Assembly: GCF_000718165.1 (NCBI RefSeq)
Contig: NZ_JOEY01000086.1
Coordinates: forward strand, 1-61,352
From: Streptomyces fulvoviolaceus
Lineage (GTDB): Bacteria; Actinomycetota; Actinomycetes; Streptomycetales; Streptomycetaceae
Direction of reading: 5' to 3'
Length of the DNA stretch: 61,352 bases
Shown: positions 1 through 8,173 of the stretch, piece after piece
Position numbering within the stretch: the stretch's first letter is position 1
Layout: each line of letters starts with the position of its first letter
Notes under the pieces: model-generated
The model's database searches: none
Told to the model about the DNA's origin: nothing
The model's input: only the letters and a program-made list of their open reading frames with translations
Made by a program: the position numbers and the translations under genes

Positions 1-122
1 GTCGCCGCCCCGGGGTTGAGAACGCCGGGGACCAGTGCGCCCAAGACCGTTCGGGGCGCGCGGCTGAGCGGGCCCTCATGCTCAGTCCACAGGAACGGTG
101 TGGGGAATCTGGTGTGGTGGCC

Positions 123-416
123 TCAGAGCCTGTAGTTCTTGCTGAAGACCTCAGCGGCTTCAGGGTTGACGTCCAGGAAACCGTTGATGGCGCGTACGGA
201 CTCGTATCCGTGGGCTGTGAGGTCGAGGCCGTCCACGTCAGCGAGGAGGTCTTCGATGCGGGCGAAGGTTGTGCGGAACTCTGCGACCAGGTCGGTCAGG
301 TCGCTGACGAACCCACCGCCCTTGCCGGCGGACCCCTCCGAGGTGGGGTCGACCACGGCACTCTGGACCTCTTCGGCCAGGCTGATGTCGTCCACCACCA
401 CGCCGGTGGTCTTCAC
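123..416 (-). CDS. Small hypothetical protein, 97 aa
   Basis: This short protein begins at a GTG (416-414) that overlaps the stop of the upstream coiled-coil regulator in a GTGA arrangement, so the two are probably translated together. It is acidic, has no signal peptide or membrane segment, and contains no motif I recognise. The middle (LTDLVAEFRTTFARIEDLL) looks helical. Small partners downstream of XRE-type proteins are common in Streptomyces, but no function can be assigned from the sequence. Confidence 0.55.
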   Translation of the reverse strand: MKTTGVVVDDISLAEEVQSAVVDPTSEGSAGKGGGFVSDLTDLVAEFRTTFARIEDLLADVDGLDLTAHGYESVRAINGFLDVNPEAAEVFSKNYRL

Positions 417-1321
417 GTGCCGAGTTCGCGCCAGAGGTAGAAGACATGCCGGGGGTGCCGCTGCAGGGCAATCAGGTCGATGAGGCCGTCGGCCTCGTCA
501 TCCCGATCCGTGTCGCGTAGCCCGGCGAGCGCCTGGACGTCGCCCTCGGGGGTGACCGCGGGTCCACTCGCCCTCGGGGGCCCGCTTGGCCAGTGTCGCG
601 TTGTCCCCTCCTCCTGCTGCTTCGGTGCAGCTGGAAGGGTGCCGTGGCCGTCTTCCCAACGCTCCAGTTCGTCGGCTGTCGCCTCGGCCATCTGCGCCGC
701 GTGCCGGATGTCTCCTTGCTGGAGCCGCAAGATGGCTCCGGTCTGGGTGACCTGGTCTTCCAGCTCGGCAACCCTGCGCAGCGCACTGTCGCGCTCCGCC
801 TCCAGGCGCCGCACCCGCTCGTCACGGTCGGCCGCGTCGGTCTGCCGGAGCCACTCGATCTCCCGCTCGACCTGCTGCCGGCGGTCCCGCTCGCGTTCCA
901 GCTCGTCCCGCAGCTCGGCCAGGGCCTGGTCGGTCTCCGTCTGCTGCTCGCCCAGCTTCTCCTGGAGCGCGGCTACCTCGCACGCGCGAGCCGACAGCGG
1001 CCCCTTGGACTCGGCCGCGGCATACAGCAGCGCTCGGCTTTCTCGCGCCGCTTCCCAGACGGAGGACTCCGCACCTGGTCCAGCCAGCAGCCGGTGCAGA
1101 TCCGTGAGGAGGGTCGGGGGCGGCAGGCTCTGCCCGGACAGGTAGCGCGAGAGCCGGGTGGCGTCCACCGCGAGTGCCGCGGCCAGGTCGGCGGAGGTCA
1201 TCCCGGTTTGGTCGCGCAGAGAACGGAGGTGCTCGGCGAAGGCCTTCTCCTTGGTCCCGAGTCCGTCGTCGAGGGGGCCAGCCCGCGGCGCCACGGCCCG
1301 CTCCGGTTGCTGCTCAGTCAC
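413..1321 (-). CDS. XRE-family HTH protein with long coiled coil
   Basis: The 302-residue protein starts at GTG 1321, six bases after AAGGA; a longer reading frame to 1393 lacks such a site. Residues about 25-75 form a lambda-repressor-like helix-turn-helix, with the segments TSADLAAALAVDATRLSRYL and then a PPPTLLTDLHRLL helix. From about residue 105 to 215 a heavily charged heptad region rich in Glu, Arg and Gln predicts a long coiled coil. The C-terminus (LIDLIALQRHPRHVFYLWREL) may be a separate small domain. It is probably a DNA-binding protein of an accessory region, and its target is unknown. It lies outside the biosynthetic cluster and next to a recombinase remnant, so it may belong to an old integrated element. 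Confidence 0.7.
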   Translation of the reverse strand: MTEQQPERAVAPRAGPLDDGLGTKEKAFAEHLRSLRDQTGMTSADLAAALAVDATRLSRYLSGQSLPPPTLLTDLHRLLAGPGAESSVWEAARESRALLYAAAESKGPLSARACEVAALQEKLGEQQTETDQALAELRDELERERDRRQQVEREIEWLRQTDAADRDERVRRLEAERDSALRRVAELEDQVTQTGAILRLQQGDIRHAAQMAEATADELERWEDGHGTLPAAPKQQEEGTTRHWPSGPPRASGPAVTPEGDVQALAGLRDTDRDDEADGLIDLIALQRHPRHVFYLWRELGT

Positions 1322-1453
1322 AGATCCTTCCCCCTGATTGCACGCCTGCAAGATGCCCGGAACGCCGCAAGTTGGTCTTGCTCTCTTGGGCAACAGGTCT
1401 GCGGCGCGGTGGAGTTGACCTTAGCCGGACGGCCCGGCGGGAAGGAGATCACG

Positions 1454-1633
1454 ATGTCCACCACTCCCTCGTCGCAGTACCCCCGGCGGTTCGTCGAGCC
1501 GGAGCCGCGCCGGCAGCCCCCGCGCGGACGGCGATACCGGCGCCGGCGAAGACGCTGGCCTGGCGTGCAGCGCTCGGTGCCGCATCCGCTATTGGCGCGG
1601 GCGTGGTCACGATCGCGGTGCACTGGATTGTGA
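1454..1633 (+). CDS. Small ORF, possibly a frameshifted membrane peptide
   Basis: ATG 1454 is preceded by a strong ribosome site (GAAGGAG, seven bases upstream). The frame from that start is Arg/Pro-rich and ends after 59 codons. In the other plus frame, ending at 1644, the same DNA encodes PAPAKTLAWRAALGAAS followed by a hydrophobic helix ending in HWIVTTV, which looks like a real transmembrane anchor. A single indel in the 1530s would join the start to that helix. I read this as a small membrane protein that is either frameshifted or misread. Function unknown. Confidence 0.3.
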   Translation: MSTTPSSQYPRRFVEPEPRRQPPRGRRYRRRRRRWPGVQRSVPHPLLARAWSRSRCTGL

Positions 1634-1651
1634 CCACGGTCTGAGTGAGCG

Positions 1652-1969
1652 TTACAGCACGCCGTGCAGGGCGTTCTCGCGGAAGCCGTCGTCTTCCTCG
1701 CGGTAGCGGCGCATCACCTTGGAGCCCTTGGCCCATCCGCCCTGCTTCTCCGCCACGGCGTCCGGGTTGCCGGCGCGGGAGGACTCGGTCACCAGTCCGC
1801 GGCGCGGGCTGTGGCCGGTGGGCCGGATGTCGAGTCCGGCGCGGGTGCCCAACCTGGTGAGGACGTCGCCGATCGACTCGTCGTCGAGACCGGACTCCAT
1901 GACGGTGTGCCAGCGGTTGTGCAGGCGCCGGAAGGCGAAGTTGTCCGGGTCGGCGTCGAGGCCGGCCAC
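1652..1969 (-). pseudogene. Truncated tyrosine recombinase (integrase C-terminus)
   Basis: The 105 residues match only the end of a phage-type integrase. TGHSPRRGLVTE supplies the H-x-x-R box, and GWAKGSKVMRRYRE supplies the nucleophilic tyrosine in its usual context. The N-terminal core-binding domain and the first catalytic arginine are missing, so it is inactive as it stands. It is a probable remnant of an integrative element or prophage whose other end is not visible. No att site can be assigned with confidence. Confidence 0.7.
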
Positions 1970-2193
1970 CTCCTTCCAGCGGCGTCAGGCGAGCGTCGTC
2001 ATAGCATCCTCGTCCGGATGCCAGAGCACGATGGTGTCCCGTCGAACAGCCCGGGCCTCTCTGACATGCCCGCGTGGCCGTCGGTGCGGGAGGCCCCCGG
2101 CTGGACGGGGGGAGAGGCCAGCCGGGGCGGTGGGTGGTGGTCTGCGGAGGGCGGTCGAGTCTGCCATCCTGGCGGGCTGAGCAGCCATACGGC

Positions 2194-2610
2194 TTACGGC
2201 GCCAGTTGTTGGAAGGCCATGGCGAACGGGGTCAGCCGGGTGGACTCACGGACCAGGTCGCGCAGGAAGACCAGGTGGGTGCGGCGGCGGAAGAGCCGGG
2301 AGAGCCATGGTTCGACAGTGGGGATATGGGCGATGGTCTCCGCAGAGACGATCGGGATGCCAAGCTTGACGACCACCTCCTGCCGCTCTCGGCGGGTAAG
2401 ATCTAGTTCCCGTTCGAGCTCGCGGACGAGAGTGTGCAGCTCCTCCTGCGCGGTGCGGATGGAGACGAGGTCGTTCTGATTGCGGAGCTTGTCATCTATG
2501 TCGTAGATCCAATTGCGGAAAGCGGTCGCCTTCGCCGTAGGCCGTATTTCAACTTCGAGCTTCCCCGCAGCTCGCCCCGCAGGGCCGGCTGGACTTCTAC
2601 CGCTGGCCAA
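2194..2610 (-). CDS. Hypothetical protein with helical coiled-coil segment
   Basis: The 138-residue reading frame is rich in charged helix-forming residues (TLVRELERELDLTRRERQE, about residues 63-81). It ends in a basic, amphipathic stretch (LSRLFRRRTHLVFLRDLVRE). No known domain is recognised. It is divergently oriented from ridA and could be the C-terminal piece of a longer protein, since its N-terminus (Gly/Ala/Pro-rich) looks unlike coding sequence. Low certainty that it is expressed. Confidence 0.4.
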   Translation of the reverse strand: MASGRSPAGPAGRAAGKLEVEIRPTAKATAFRNWIYDIDDKLRNQNDLVSIRTAQEELHTLVRELERELDLTRRERQEVVVKLGIPIVSAETIAHIPTVEPWLSRLFRRRTHLVFLRDLVRESTRLTPFAMAFQQLAP

Positions 2611-2660
2611 CTCATCAGGTCCGTCAGGGTGTTGTCGGTTTCCTGACCTACCATGGCTGC

Positions 2661-3062
2661 ATGAGTGAGCTGACCAGGATCTCCGCCCCCGACGGTGTCG
2701 TCCCCGCCAAACAGTTCAGCCACGTGGTGGTGGCCACTGGCCGTTTCGTAGCTGTGGCCGGCCAGCTTGCCCTGGACGAGACCGGGAAGCTAGTCGGCGG
2801 GGGAGACCCCGAGGCGCAGGCCCGTCAGGTGTTCGAGAACCTGAGGCGCTGCCTAGCCGCCACCGGGGCAACCTTCGACGACGTCGTTAAACTTACCTAT
2901 TTCGTCACAGACATGGCCCACATGGCGGCCATCCGCGCCGCACGCTCCGAGTTCATATCCGATCAGCGACCGGCATCGACAGTGGTCCAGGTCGCCGCAC
3001 TGGCGGGACCGGAGTTCCTCATGGAGATCGATGCGTTCGCAGTGGTGAGCGAGTCGAATTAA
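2661..3062 (+). CDS. RidA/YjgF-family enamine/imine deaminase
   Basis: The 133-residue length is typical of the family. RidA proteins hydrolyse reactive enamine and imine intermediates released by PLP enzymes such as threonine dehydratase. Family hallmarks are visible: FVAVAGQLALDETG in the N-terminal half, the helix QARQVFENLRRCLAATGATFDDVVKLTYFV, and the C-terminal RPASTVVQVAALAGPEFLMEIDAFA, where substrate-binding Arg and Glu normally sit. It is a single gene at the edge of a cluster rich in PLP enzymes (18.7, 20.5 and 34.8 kb). A detoxifying role for that pathway is possible but not shown. Confidence 0.85.
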   Translation: MSELTRISAPDGVVPAKQFSHVVVATGRFVAVAGQLALDETGKLVGGGDPEAQARQVFENLRRCLAATGATFDDVVKLTYFVTDMAHMAAIRAARSEFISDQRPASTVVQVAALAGPEFLMEIDAFAVVSESN

Positions 3063-3195
3063 GTACTGGCTCGTCAGCAAGGTAGCTCAATGGGCCCTGC
3101 TTCACAGAAGACGTCGAGGGGCACGGGCCTGGTTCGCGCAGAGGTAGATCCCTGCCTCAGAAAGATGACCGTCTGAGTTGGAGGTTTCGGTGGCG

Positions 3196-3219
3196 AAGCC
3201 CGTCGCCGAGGGGGCTTTT
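3196..3219 (+). terminator. Possible terminator after ridA
   Basis: AAGCCC and GGGCTT form a six-base stem with a G/C-rich loop and are followed by a short T run. It is 134 bases downstream of the ridA stop, so assignment to that gene is tentative. The rest of 3063-3288 shows no gene. Confidence 0.35.
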
Positions 3220-3288
3220 GCCTACCGCTCAGTGAGGGTGGGGAGGAAGTCGCTCGTCAATGCTGCAGCGGATGGCGGCGTACGCTTC

Positions 3289-3342
3289 CCATGCCCATCG
3301 CGGGAGTTTGCCTTACAGGGGGGGCCGAGGCGATGGGCATGG
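3289..3342 (-). terminator. Hairpin terminator after the hydrolase gene
   Basis: CCATGCCCATCGC (3289-3301) and GCGATGGGCATGG (3330-3342) are perfect 13-base inverted repeats separated by 28 bases. The hairpin starts 17 bases past the stop codon of the minus-strand hydrolase, where a terminator is expected. There is no U tract, as is usual for Streptomyces terminators. Confidence 0.6.
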
Positions 3343-3359
3343 CGCTTTGACAGCGGGGC

Positions 3360-4760
3360 TCACATGCCGTGCAGCAGGAAGTCGTACACCGCCTGGCGGC
3401 CCAGATCGCTGGTGGCGTGGGTCTGCACTGAATGGGCCGCCCCCGGGACGACCACGACCCGGCCGAGAGGCGCCATCGCCGCCTCTCGGTAGAGCCACTC
3501 CACCGGAGTAGACAGGTCTCGATCACCACCCAGCAACAAGACCGGCACGTGGGGAAGTTTCCGGTGTTCCGGTGGAGAGGGCGGAACCTCTTCCTGAGGC
3601 CAGGACAGGCAGGCGAGCAAGCTGCCCAGCTGGGTGGCGGTCGCCGGGTCGTACGGCCAGGTCTGATCGCCCGTCAGCTGCTGACGGGCGCGCTCCAGCG
3701 CCTCCGCCCGGCCCTGGACCGGTGTGTCGGCGGTGCCCCATGGAAAGTGGCCGTCGGCGCACAGGGTGCTGGCGTGCAGCCCTTGGCTGAGCTGGTCGGC
3801 AGGGACCGCGTCGAGCTGATGGGTGCTGTCCATGTAACTCTGCAGCCGCTCGGGGTCACCGGCTGCGGCTTGGTGCAGGGCCTCGGGGATCCCGCCGTAG
3901 TCGGGGTCCAGAAACTCATATGTGGTCAGCATGTCCAGCACGGCAGGGCCGTTGTGATACCTGCGCACGGTCTCGGCCAGGTCGGCAGCCGGATCGGTTG
4001 TGCAGCCTGTGGCCTTGCAGCCCGCGGTCAGCACCCGAGCGCTGGCCGGCAGAGCAGCGAGGTCGAGCGGGTCGTAACCCTGCTGTGGCACCACCGAGTC
4101 CAGCACCAACCTGGCCACGTGTGACGGATGGGCCAGCGCGTACCGCTCGGCCACGAAGGTGCCGTAGGAGACGCCGTCCAAGGTGAGGCGGTACAGGCCC
4201 AGAGCCCGCCGCAGCTCATCGAGGTCGGCCACGGTGTCCGCCGTGCTGTAGAAGCGCCGGTTCGGGCCGAGGGCAGTCGCGCAGTCGGCGACTGCCTGCG
4301 AAGTGGGCGCCGCCAGGTCCGAGGCGCCCATCTGCTCCTGCAGTTCGGCGCACTGAAGCGCACCTCCGCCGGTGCCCCGCTGGTCGATCATCACCAGCCG
4401 GTACTGCTTGAAGAGCGGTGCGAGCTTCGCCACGACATGGTTCACCAGTGGTACGCCCGGCTGCCCGGGCCCACCGGTGAGGAAGACCAGATCGCCCTTG
4501 GGCGCGTCAGCGTTATCCGACACCGCGACCTTCAGGTTCAGGGTGCCCGCGGTGGCCCCACTGTGGTCGAGCGGAACGGTGAGGGTGGCGCAGGTGAACC
4601 CGTCCAGGCCGGTACAGGACACCTGTCCGGTCAGCGCCCCGGGCGTGCCCGGGCGGCCCTTTGCGGCTGAGGCCGCGTGGGCAGGTCCGGCCGCCGCGGC
4701 ACCCGCGAACATCGCCAGGGCAGCGAGCAGGGCGCCGAAGCGGCTATGCGTATTCATCAT
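3360..4760 (-). CDS. Secreted alpha/beta hydrolase, tripeptidyl aminopeptidase type
   Basis: The 466-residue precursor starts at ATG 4760 behind AGAAGGA. It opens with an export signal (MMNTHSRFGALLAALAMFA, then an AHA-A cleavage region). The hydrolase fold shows FLTGGPGQPG (oxyanion region), the nucleophile elbow GVSYGT, a late acid in GGDRDLSTP and the histidine in GAAHSVQ. The last third is the TAP-like C-terminal domain. Relatives are Streptomyces secreted peptidases that remove short N-terminal peptides. It is downstream of the minus-strand biosynthetic operon, with a 115-base gap to the FemAB-like gene. It might mature or inactivate a peptide product outside the cell, or may only be a neighbour. 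Confidence 0.8.
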   Translation of the reverse strand: MMNTHSRFGALLAALAMFAGAAAAGPAHAASAAKGRPGTPGALTGQVSCTGLDGFTCATLTVPLDHSGATAGTLNLKVAVSDNADAPKGDLVFLTGGPGQPGVPLVNHVVAKLAPLFKQYRLVMIDQRGTGGGALQCAELQEQMGASDLAAPTSQAVADCATALGPNRRFYSTADTVADLDELRRALGLYRLTLDGVSYGTFVAERYALAHPSHVARLVLDSVVPQQGYDPLDLAALPASARVLTAGCKATGCTTDPAADLAETVRRYHNGPAVLDMLTTYEFLDPDYGGIPEALHQAAAGDPERLQSYMDSTHQLDAVPADQLSQGLHASTLCADGHFPWGTADTPVQGRAEALERARQQLTGDQTWPYDPATATQLGSLLACLSWPQEEVPPSPPEHRKLPHVPVLLLGGDRDLSTPVEWLYREAAMAPLGRVVVVPGAAHSVQTHATSDLGRQAVYDFLLHGM

Positions 4761-4875
4761 GTTCCTTCTTTCGTCTCTGGCGATCACGTTTGGCCCATCA
4801 CTGGACGGTGAGGTCAGGCGTCGGCTTCAGCGAGCTCAGATTGGAATGTCGAGCCGTCCGCGCGCACCGAACGAG

Positions 4876-6015
4876 TCACGCGAGGGTTTGCCAGAGGTCG
4901 GAGGCGACACGGGCCTCGTAGCGGGCCCCGGCGGGAAGTGAGACACGGGTCTCGGCCAGCTTCACGGCATTGTGCTCGACGGCCTGCTCCGGCTCCCAGG
5001 GCCGGGCACCCAGGGCGAGCGCCCACAAAGGGGTGATGTGGGCACCGCGCAGTACCTTCGCCTCGTAGGCCGAGGTGCCCAGATGGAGGCGACGCAGCCC
5101 GGAGCGGTAGGCGTGTTCGATCGGGGCGTAGTAGCCGAGCGTGAAGTATTCGGCGCCGTCGCGGAGTCGCTCGTAGTCGAACCCGACGGCCCTGCCGTAG
5201 ATCGTGTCGCCGGCTTCGTAGGCCAGGCAGAAACCGACCGTCTCCTCCCCGTCGGCGCAGGCGTACACGAAGCCGGTATTTCCGGTGGCCTCGCTCTGGA
5301 CCTTCAGCAGGTTGGCCATCGACTGCGGTGTGACCTCGAAGCCGTACCGGTTCTGCGTCTTGCTGAGCAGGTCCCCGGTGATGGAGAGCAGTTCGCTCAG
5401 AGGGCGGCGCCGGACCGTGTATCCGGTGCGGTCGAACCGCCGGCGGTCGCGCAGGATCTGCCGTCGTCGTCCGGTGGCTTCGAGGTAGTCGTCGAACGAG
5501 TCGCCGGGCAGGTCGATGGCGCAGTCGCCGCGCAGCACCCGGGGAAGGGTCGACGCCCACGGGCGCAGCAACTCCATGTCCGCATCGGCGAAGTAGAGCC
5601 ACCATGACACGCCGCCGGCATCCTGCTCGGCCATGGTCTGCACCTGTTCGACGAGCAGCCCCATCGCGAGCCTGCGCTGCTGCGCGTCCAGTGTGTCGTC
5701 CAGGAGGATGCGGCCCTGGTAGCCCCTGGTGCCGCCGACGAGCAGCACCTGGCTGCCGTCGGGGACGGCACCGGGAAACATCTCGGCCACGTTGTAGTGC
5801 TTGTTGGCCGGCCGGGGGGTCAGGAAGGTCGGGACACCCGCGACAAGCCGGTCGTCTTTCCAGAGGGTGATGAACCGGCAGCGTTGTTCCGGGTTCATCT
5901 TCTCCTGGAAGCGCAACCACCCTGTCGCCATGTAGAAGGACTTGTGGGAGGCCAGCGCGTCCCAGGCCTGCGCGTCGAGGCTGTCCACGCTCTCATATAC
6001 ATGTATGCGCATCAT
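4876..6015 (-). CDS. FemAB-like (GNAT-fold) acyltransferase, copy 1
   Basis: The 379-residue protein starts at ATG 6015, which overlaps the end of the dehydrogenase pseudogene in an ATGA. It belongs to the peptidoglycan biosynthesis/recognition branch of the FemAB/GNAT superfamily. Visible features are YMATGWLRFQE, the family-type block RRRQILRDRRRFDRTGY, the HxxNxY-like PANKHYNVAEMFPG, and the C-terminal core GFCLAYEAGDTIYGRAVG with EYFTLGYYAPIEHAYRSG. Such enzymes transfer an acyl or aminoacyl group to an amine, some from aminoacyl-tRNA. Here it probably adds a residue to the cluster product. A close paralogue lies at 30526-31686, so one copy may be redundant or have a different acceptor. 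Confidence 0.75.
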   Translation of the reverse strand: MMRIHVYESVDSLDAQAWDALASHKSFYMATGWLRFQEKMNPEQRCRFITLWKDDRLVAGVPTFLTPRPANKHYNVAEMFPGAVPDGSQVLLVGGTRGYQGRILLDDTLDAQQRRLAMGLLVEQVQTMAEQDAGGVSWWLYFADADMELLRPWASTLPRVLRGDCAIDLPGDSFDDYLEATGRRRQILRDRRRFDRTGYTVRRRPLSELLSITGDLLSKTQNRYGFEVTPQSMANLLKVQSEATGNTGFVYACADGEETVGFCLAYEAGDTIYGRAVGFDYERLRDGAEYFTLGYYAPIEHAYRSGLRRLHLGTSAYEAKVLRGAHITPLWALALGARPWEPEQAVEHNAVKLAETRVSLPAGARYEARVASDLWQTLA

Positions 6016-7128
6016 CGTGCTCCCGAACTGGGCCGCTCGTTGAGTTCGTCCACCGTGGTGGCCAGCGTCGGCCGGATGAACGCCATGGCCCGCACGTCCG
6101 AGTGCCACCAGCCAACGTCATTCCGCCCAAGGCCCGGCCGATGTGCTCCAGGGTGTTCTCGGCCTGCTCGCTCACGGCCAGCTTGGCCAGGCGTGCCATT
6201 TGTCCGAAGTCCTCGGCGGACTCACCGGTCTCCGTGGCACGGAGGACGCCCTCGAAGGCCTGGTCGACCAGCCAGCCCGCTGCCTGCGCCCATTCCACCG
6301 ACTCCAGGCTGGACCGCGTTCCGCCCCGGGTTCGCAGGCGTTCGGCGGCGGCGGCCACGGCGGCCCGTACGATGCCGACGAACGGTGCAAGACGGCAGCC
6401 GATGGTCGGGCCGGACGACATGCGGTTGAGCAGGTCCTGGCGTCCGGGCCAGGCCACTCGCCGCACGGGGGCACCGTTCAGCACGACGGCGTGGCTTCCC
6501 GACGCCGTCATGCCGTGGCCGTCCCAGGTGCGGCTGACGGAGACGCCCGGCAGGTTCTGCCGGTCACGCAGATCGAGGACGAACAGGTCCGGCCGGTCCT
6601 CGCCTTCCGGGACGGCGTTGGTCAGCATGAAGGCGACATGGTCCCAACCGCTTCCCGAGGACTTCTCCCTCGAGATCGACCAGTCGCCGTCCGGGCTCTG
6701 CTTAGCGCTGTTGCGAATCGCACCGTCCGCTCCGAGAGCAGGACCCCCCACGCGCCGGCGCCGGACGCGAGCAGGCCGACGAACTCCTGACGCTGACACA
6801 AGCACGTCGGGTCGGCCTCGTCCGCGTGGAAGTCGGCGAGCCAGCCAGTGACGAACATCGCGACCGGCTCCATGGAAAGGATCAGCGCGAGCGAGCTGGC
6901 ACCGGCGGCGATCAGGCTGATGGCATGCGCGACCGCCCGGGTCGACCGCGCGGTGGATGCCCACAGCCCGCCCATCGACTCGGGAACCAGCAGCTGGTGG
7001 AAGCCGGTCGCGGCCACCGCGGCGAAGTGGTCTGCCGACAGTTCCCTGGCTCCGAAACGCCGCTCCGAAGCCAGGCGGTGCGCCAGGGTCTCGACGTTCT
7101 CGAGCACACCGTTGGTGGACAAAGTCAT
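6012..7128 (-). pseudogene. Acyl-CoA dehydrogenase-like gene, frameshifted copy
   Basis: The locus aligns along its length with the intact gene at 31760-32899 but is broken twice. Near 6732 one G is missing from a GCGGGACGG run present in the intact copy, shifting the frame after LSER. Near 6110 about 19 net bases are gone between LGGMT and GWWHSDV, shifting it again. The three pieces still read as good protein, and the last ends at the TGA overlapping the FemAB-like start, so decay is recent. The fold is an acyl-CoA dehydrogenase (WDGHGMTASGSHAVV). If the frame calls are sequencing errors, the gene would be functional. The intact paralogue could supply the activity. Confidence 0.8.
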
Positions 7129-7162
7129 GAGGCCTCCTCGGCCAGGACGAAAGGGAACCGCA

Positions 7163-8173
7163 TCAGGCCAGGCACCAGTCGAGTACGGCCATCGCGCTCG
7201 CCAGCTTCATCTGCGCCTGCGCCCACGCGATCGACCGCGGCCCGTCGAGTACGGCGTCAGTGACCTCCTCACCGCGGCGGGCCGGCAGATCGTGCATGAA
7301 CACGGCCTCGGGCCACCTGGCCATGAGGCGCTCGTCGACGGCGAAAGGCTGGAAGGCCGTGCGCCAGTCCGGGTCGCTCTTGGTGGTGCCGGTGGTCTGC
7401 CACTGGGTGGTGTAGACGACGTCCACGCCGTCGCGGATGTCATCGACGTCGTGCACCTCGACGACGTTCCCGCCTGCCTGCTCCGCCGTCTTCCGGGCAC
7501 GCGCGAGGGCCGTGGGATCCAGCCCGTAGCCGGTGGGCGTGGCCAGGGTCATGGAGGCTCCGGGTATCAGCGCCAGGCCGTACGCCAGGGCCGCGGCCGT
7601 GTTGTTGCCCTCCCCGACGTAGGCGAGATGGAGTCCCTGCAGCGACCCGAAGTGGCGGGCGAGCATGGAGATGTCGCTGATGCCCTGGGTGGGGTGTTCC
7701 TCGCGTGCCATCGCGTTGACGACCGGGATGGACGCCGACCAGGCGAACTCCCTCAGGTCGTCCTCGCCTACAGCACTCCGCACCACGAGGGCGTCCAGCA
7801 TGCCGCCCAGAATGCGGCCGGTGTCCGACAGGAGCTCGCCCGTGGCCAATTGGAGGTCGTTCGGGCCGAAGGCGATGACCGTCGCGCCGAGACGTGCGGC
7901 GCCACTGGTGAACGCGGTGCGGGTGCGGGTCGAAGTGTGGGTGAACAGTGTGCCCACGACGCGGTCACGCAAGGGCCGCTCCTGGGGCCGCCGGTCCTCG
8001 TACCAGGCACACGAACGGCGGACCAGGCCGAGCAGTTCGTCCGTGCTCAAGTCGTACAGGGAGATGAGGCTGCGCGGAGAACGCGTTCTGGGGTCCGGCC
8101 GCACCGGCATCGGTTCTGTCATGGTTCCGTCTTCACCTTCCTCGGTGTGCGTCATGTGCCCCGCCGTGCTCAC
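7163..8173 (-). CDS. Aspartate/ornithine carbamoyltransferase-family protein
   Basis: Begins at GTG 8173, in a GTGA overlap with the stop of the SbnB-type gene; internal ATGs at 8155 and 8122 are alternatives. The carbamoyl-phosphate loop STRTRTAF and the HPTQ box (EEHPTQGISD) are intact. The usual HCLP box of ornithine carbamoyltransferases is MHDLPARRGEEV, so the substrate is unlikely to be ornithine. Homologues encoded beside diaminopropionate genes in viomycin-family and zwittermicin clusters carbamoylate the side-chain amine of 2,3-diaminopropionate to beta-ureidoalanine. The direct coupling to the SbnB-type gene here strongly suggests the same reaction. The cytosolic enzyme would use carbamoyl phosphate. 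Confident in the family; the substrate is inferred. Confidence 0.88.
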   Translation of the reverse strand: MSTAGHMTHTEEGEDGTMTEPMPVRPDPRTRSPRSLISLYDLSTDELLGLVRRSCAWYEDRRPQERPLRDRVVGTLFTHTSTRTRTAFTSGAARLGATVIAFGPNDLQLATGELLSDTGRILGGMLDALVVRSAVGEDDLREFAWSASIPVVNAMAREEHPTQGISDISMLARHFGSLQGLHLAYVGEGNNTAAALAYGLALIPGASMTLATPTGYGLDPTALARARKTAEQAGGNVVEVHDVDDIRDGVDVVYTTQWQTTGTTKSDPDWRTAFQPFAVDERLMARWPEAVFMHDLPARRGEEVTDAVLDGPRSIAWAQAQMKLASAMAVLDWCLA

